This document shows, one piece after another, positions 6,673-7,722 of a stretch of DNA of 7,722 bases. The notes under the pieces were generated by a model, which was given only the letters and a program-made list of their open reading frames with translations, was not told the DNA's origin and ran no database searches. The DNA lies in NCBI GenBank assembly GCA_002898955.1, contig BEIP01000052.1, forward strand, positions 1-7,722. The letters run 5' to 3'. Source of the DNA: a bacterium HR39. GTDB lineage: Bacteria > Pseudomonadota > Alphaproteobacteria > Geminicoccales > Geminicoccaceae. A program made the translations under genes and the position numbers. Position 1 is the first letter of the stretch. Every line of letters starts with the position of its first letter.

Positions 6673-7155
6673 GTGCCACACGACCTGCGCATCGCCCTCT
6701 TCCAGCCGGACCTCGCGCCGAACTTCGGGGCCATGCTGCGCCTCGCCGCCTGCTTCGGCGCGGTGGTGGAGGTGATCGAGCCCTGCGGCTTCCCCCTCGA
6801 CGACCGGCGCATCCGCCGCACCGGCATGGACTATCTGCGCCATGCCGTCTGGCACCGCCACACGGACTGGGCCGCCTTCGACGCGTGGCGGCGGGGCGAG
6901 GGGCGGCGGCTCGTGGCGCTGAGCCGGCACGCCACCCTGCCGTATCACCGCTTCGCCTTCCGGCCGGACGACGTGCTGCTGCTCGGGCGCGAGAGTGCCG
7001 GCCTGCCAACGGAGGTGCTGGCCGCGGCGGATCACGCGCTCACCATCCCGCTGCGCCCCGAGGTGCGCTCCTTGAACGTCGTCACGGCCGCTGCCATCGT
7101 CCTCGCCGAGGCCCTGCGCCAGCTCGGAGTGCTCGATGAACTCGCCCGCTCCTGA
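6673..7155 (+). CDS. trmL: tRNA (cytidine/uridine-34 2'-O-)-methyltransferase, SPOUT family
   Basis: It transfers a methyl group from SAM to the 2'-OH of the wobble nucleotide of tRNA-Leu isoacceptors. The SPOUT (trefoil-knot) pattern is clear: N-terminal [20 protein letters not shown], then GRESAGLP (residues 105-112) and [13 protein letters not shown] (125-137), followed by a helix [12 protein letters not shown]; the last two motifs build the knotted SAM site. The GTG start gives 160 aa, close to E. coli TrmL (157), with GGGAGGA (6656-6662) 10 nt upstream. An in-frame ATG at 6628 would add 15 poorly family-like residues, has no visible SD and lies in the inverted-repeat loop, so it is less likely. 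The LAPNFG box differs slightly from the usual P-Q-N-T-G form. Its 3' end overlaps hemF by 20 bases, indicating a shared transcript. It could in principle modify another SPOUT substrate, but length and motifs favour TrmL. Confidence 0.92.
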   Translation: MPHDLRIALFQPDLAPNFGAMLRLAACFGAVVEVIEPCGFPLDDRRIRRTGMDYLRHAVWHRHTDWAAFDAWRRGEGRRLVALSRHATLPYHRFAFRPDDVLLLGRESAGLPTEVLAAADHALTIPLRPEVRSLNVVTAAAIVLAEALRQLGVLDELARS

Positions 7156-7722
7156 GGCCGAAGCCGAGAAGGAACGCGCCCGCACCTGGTTCGAGAGCCT
7201 GAGGGACCGCATCTGCGCCGCCTTCGAGGCGCTCGAGGACGCCTACCGCGGCCCCGGCGCCGACGAGCTGCCGCCCGGGCGCTTCGAGCGCAAGGCGTGG
7301 CAGCGGCCCGGCGGTGGAGGCGGCGTGATGGCCATCATGCGCGGGCGCGTGTTCGAGAAGGTGGGGGTGAACGTCTCCACCGTCTTCGGCGAGTTCGCGC
7401 CCGAATTCGCGAAGGAGATCCCCGGCGCCGAGGAGGATCCGCGCTTCTGGGCGAGCGGCATCTCGCTGGTCGCGCACCCGCGCAATCCGCACGTGCCGCC
7501 CGCCCACATGAACACCCGCCACATCCGCACCACCCGCGCCTGGTTCGGCGGCGGCGCCGACCTCAACCCCATCTTCCCGATCGGGGAGGACACGCGCGAC
7601 TTCCACGCGGCGCTGAAGGCCGCCTGTGACGCCTTCGATCCGGAGTGGTATCCGCGCTTTGCCAAGTGGTGCGACGATTACTTCTGGATCCGCCACCGCA
7701 ACGAGCCGCGGGGCGTGGGCGG
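7136..7722 (+). CDS. hemF: Oxygen-dependent coproporphyrinogen III oxidase (3' end outside window)
   Basis: It catalyses the aerobic oxidative decarboxylation of coproporphyrinogen III to protoporphyrinogen IX in cytoplasmic heme synthesis. About 195 codons, roughly two thirds of the family's usual 280-300 aa, are visible. Motifs in order: [21 protein letters not shown] (59-79), the substrate-site region [19 protein letters not shown] (110-128), FGGGADLNP (137-145) and [20 protein letters not shown] (177-196, at the window edge). The [12 protein letters not shown] and [10 protein letters not shown] segments are of alphaproteobacterial type. Asn replaces the frequent Thr in FGGGADLTP. The ATG lies inside the end of trmL in another frame, with GGAG 6 nt upstream, suggesting translational coupling. 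Needing O2, it fits an organism respiring aerobically through the divergent bc1 operon. The identity is secure. Confidence 0.97.
   Translation, partial: MNSPAPEAEAEKERARTWFESLRDRICAAFEALEDAYRGPGADELPPGRFERKAWQRPGGGGGVMAIMRGRVFEKVGVNVSTVFGEFAPEFAKEIPGAEEDPRFWASGISLVAHPRNPHVPPAHMNTRHIRTTRAWFGGGADLNPIFPIGEDTRDFHAALKAACDAFDPEWYPRFAKWCDDYFWIRHRNEPRGVG

Noticed and set aside
1..7722. Mobile elements, CRISPR repeats, tRNA/rRNA genes, phage or defence modules
   Set aside because: No terminal or tandem repeats, cloverleaf-like segments, transposase or integrase motifs or defence domains were seen on either strand. All sizeable sequence is explained by eight housekeeping-type genes.

Overview
The window is uniformly GC-rich DNA carrying compact housekeeping genes. 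It most likely comes from the chromosome of an alphaproteobacterium, perhaps near Rhodospirillales. Supporting signs are an unfused petA-petB-petC cytochrome bc1 operon, alphaproteobacterial-type Rieske and HemF sequences, a BolA protein, and a TrmL/HemF pair beside the bc1 operon. The lineage is inferred from remembered protein motifs, not from a database search. No mobile element, tRNA, rRNA, CRISPR array or sign of recent transfer was seen.

Layout from left to right. (1) The C-terminal 557 codons of a large AsmA-like envelope protein run in from the left edge on the plus strand. (2) Class II fumarase fumC lies on the minus strand, and its 3' end overlaps the AsmA-like gene tail-to-tail by 67 bases. 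(3) A small two-CBS-domain protein is divergent from fumC. (4) bolA lies on the minus strand; it and the CBS gene both stop inside one shared CTAG. (5) The minus-strand operon petA-petB-petC encodes the Rieske protein, cytochrome b and cytochrome c1. A strong GC hairpin separates it from bolA downstream. (6) trmL, a tRNA wobble-base 2'-O-methyltransferase, and hemF, oxygen-dependent coproporphyrinogen III oxidase, lie on the plus strand. They diverge from petA and overlap by 20 bases; hemF runs off the right edge.

The theme is aerobic energy metabolism. Fumarase serves the TCA cycle, the bc1 complex passes electrons from ubiquinol to cytochrome c, HemF makes heme precursor and BolA belongs to an iron-sulfur/redox family. 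The divergent petABC / trmL-hemF arrangement places heme synthesis next to a heme-rich complex and could allow coordinated control through the short region between them.

I found no evidence for a new multi-gene system. The most notable observations are protein-level. Cytochrome b naturally has alanine at the Qo-site position equivalent to yeast G143, the classic strobilurin-resistance position, with further changes in the same helix. Cytochrome c1 has an unusual vicinal Cys-Cys pair. Several very long antisense reading frames are judged to be by-products of high GC content.
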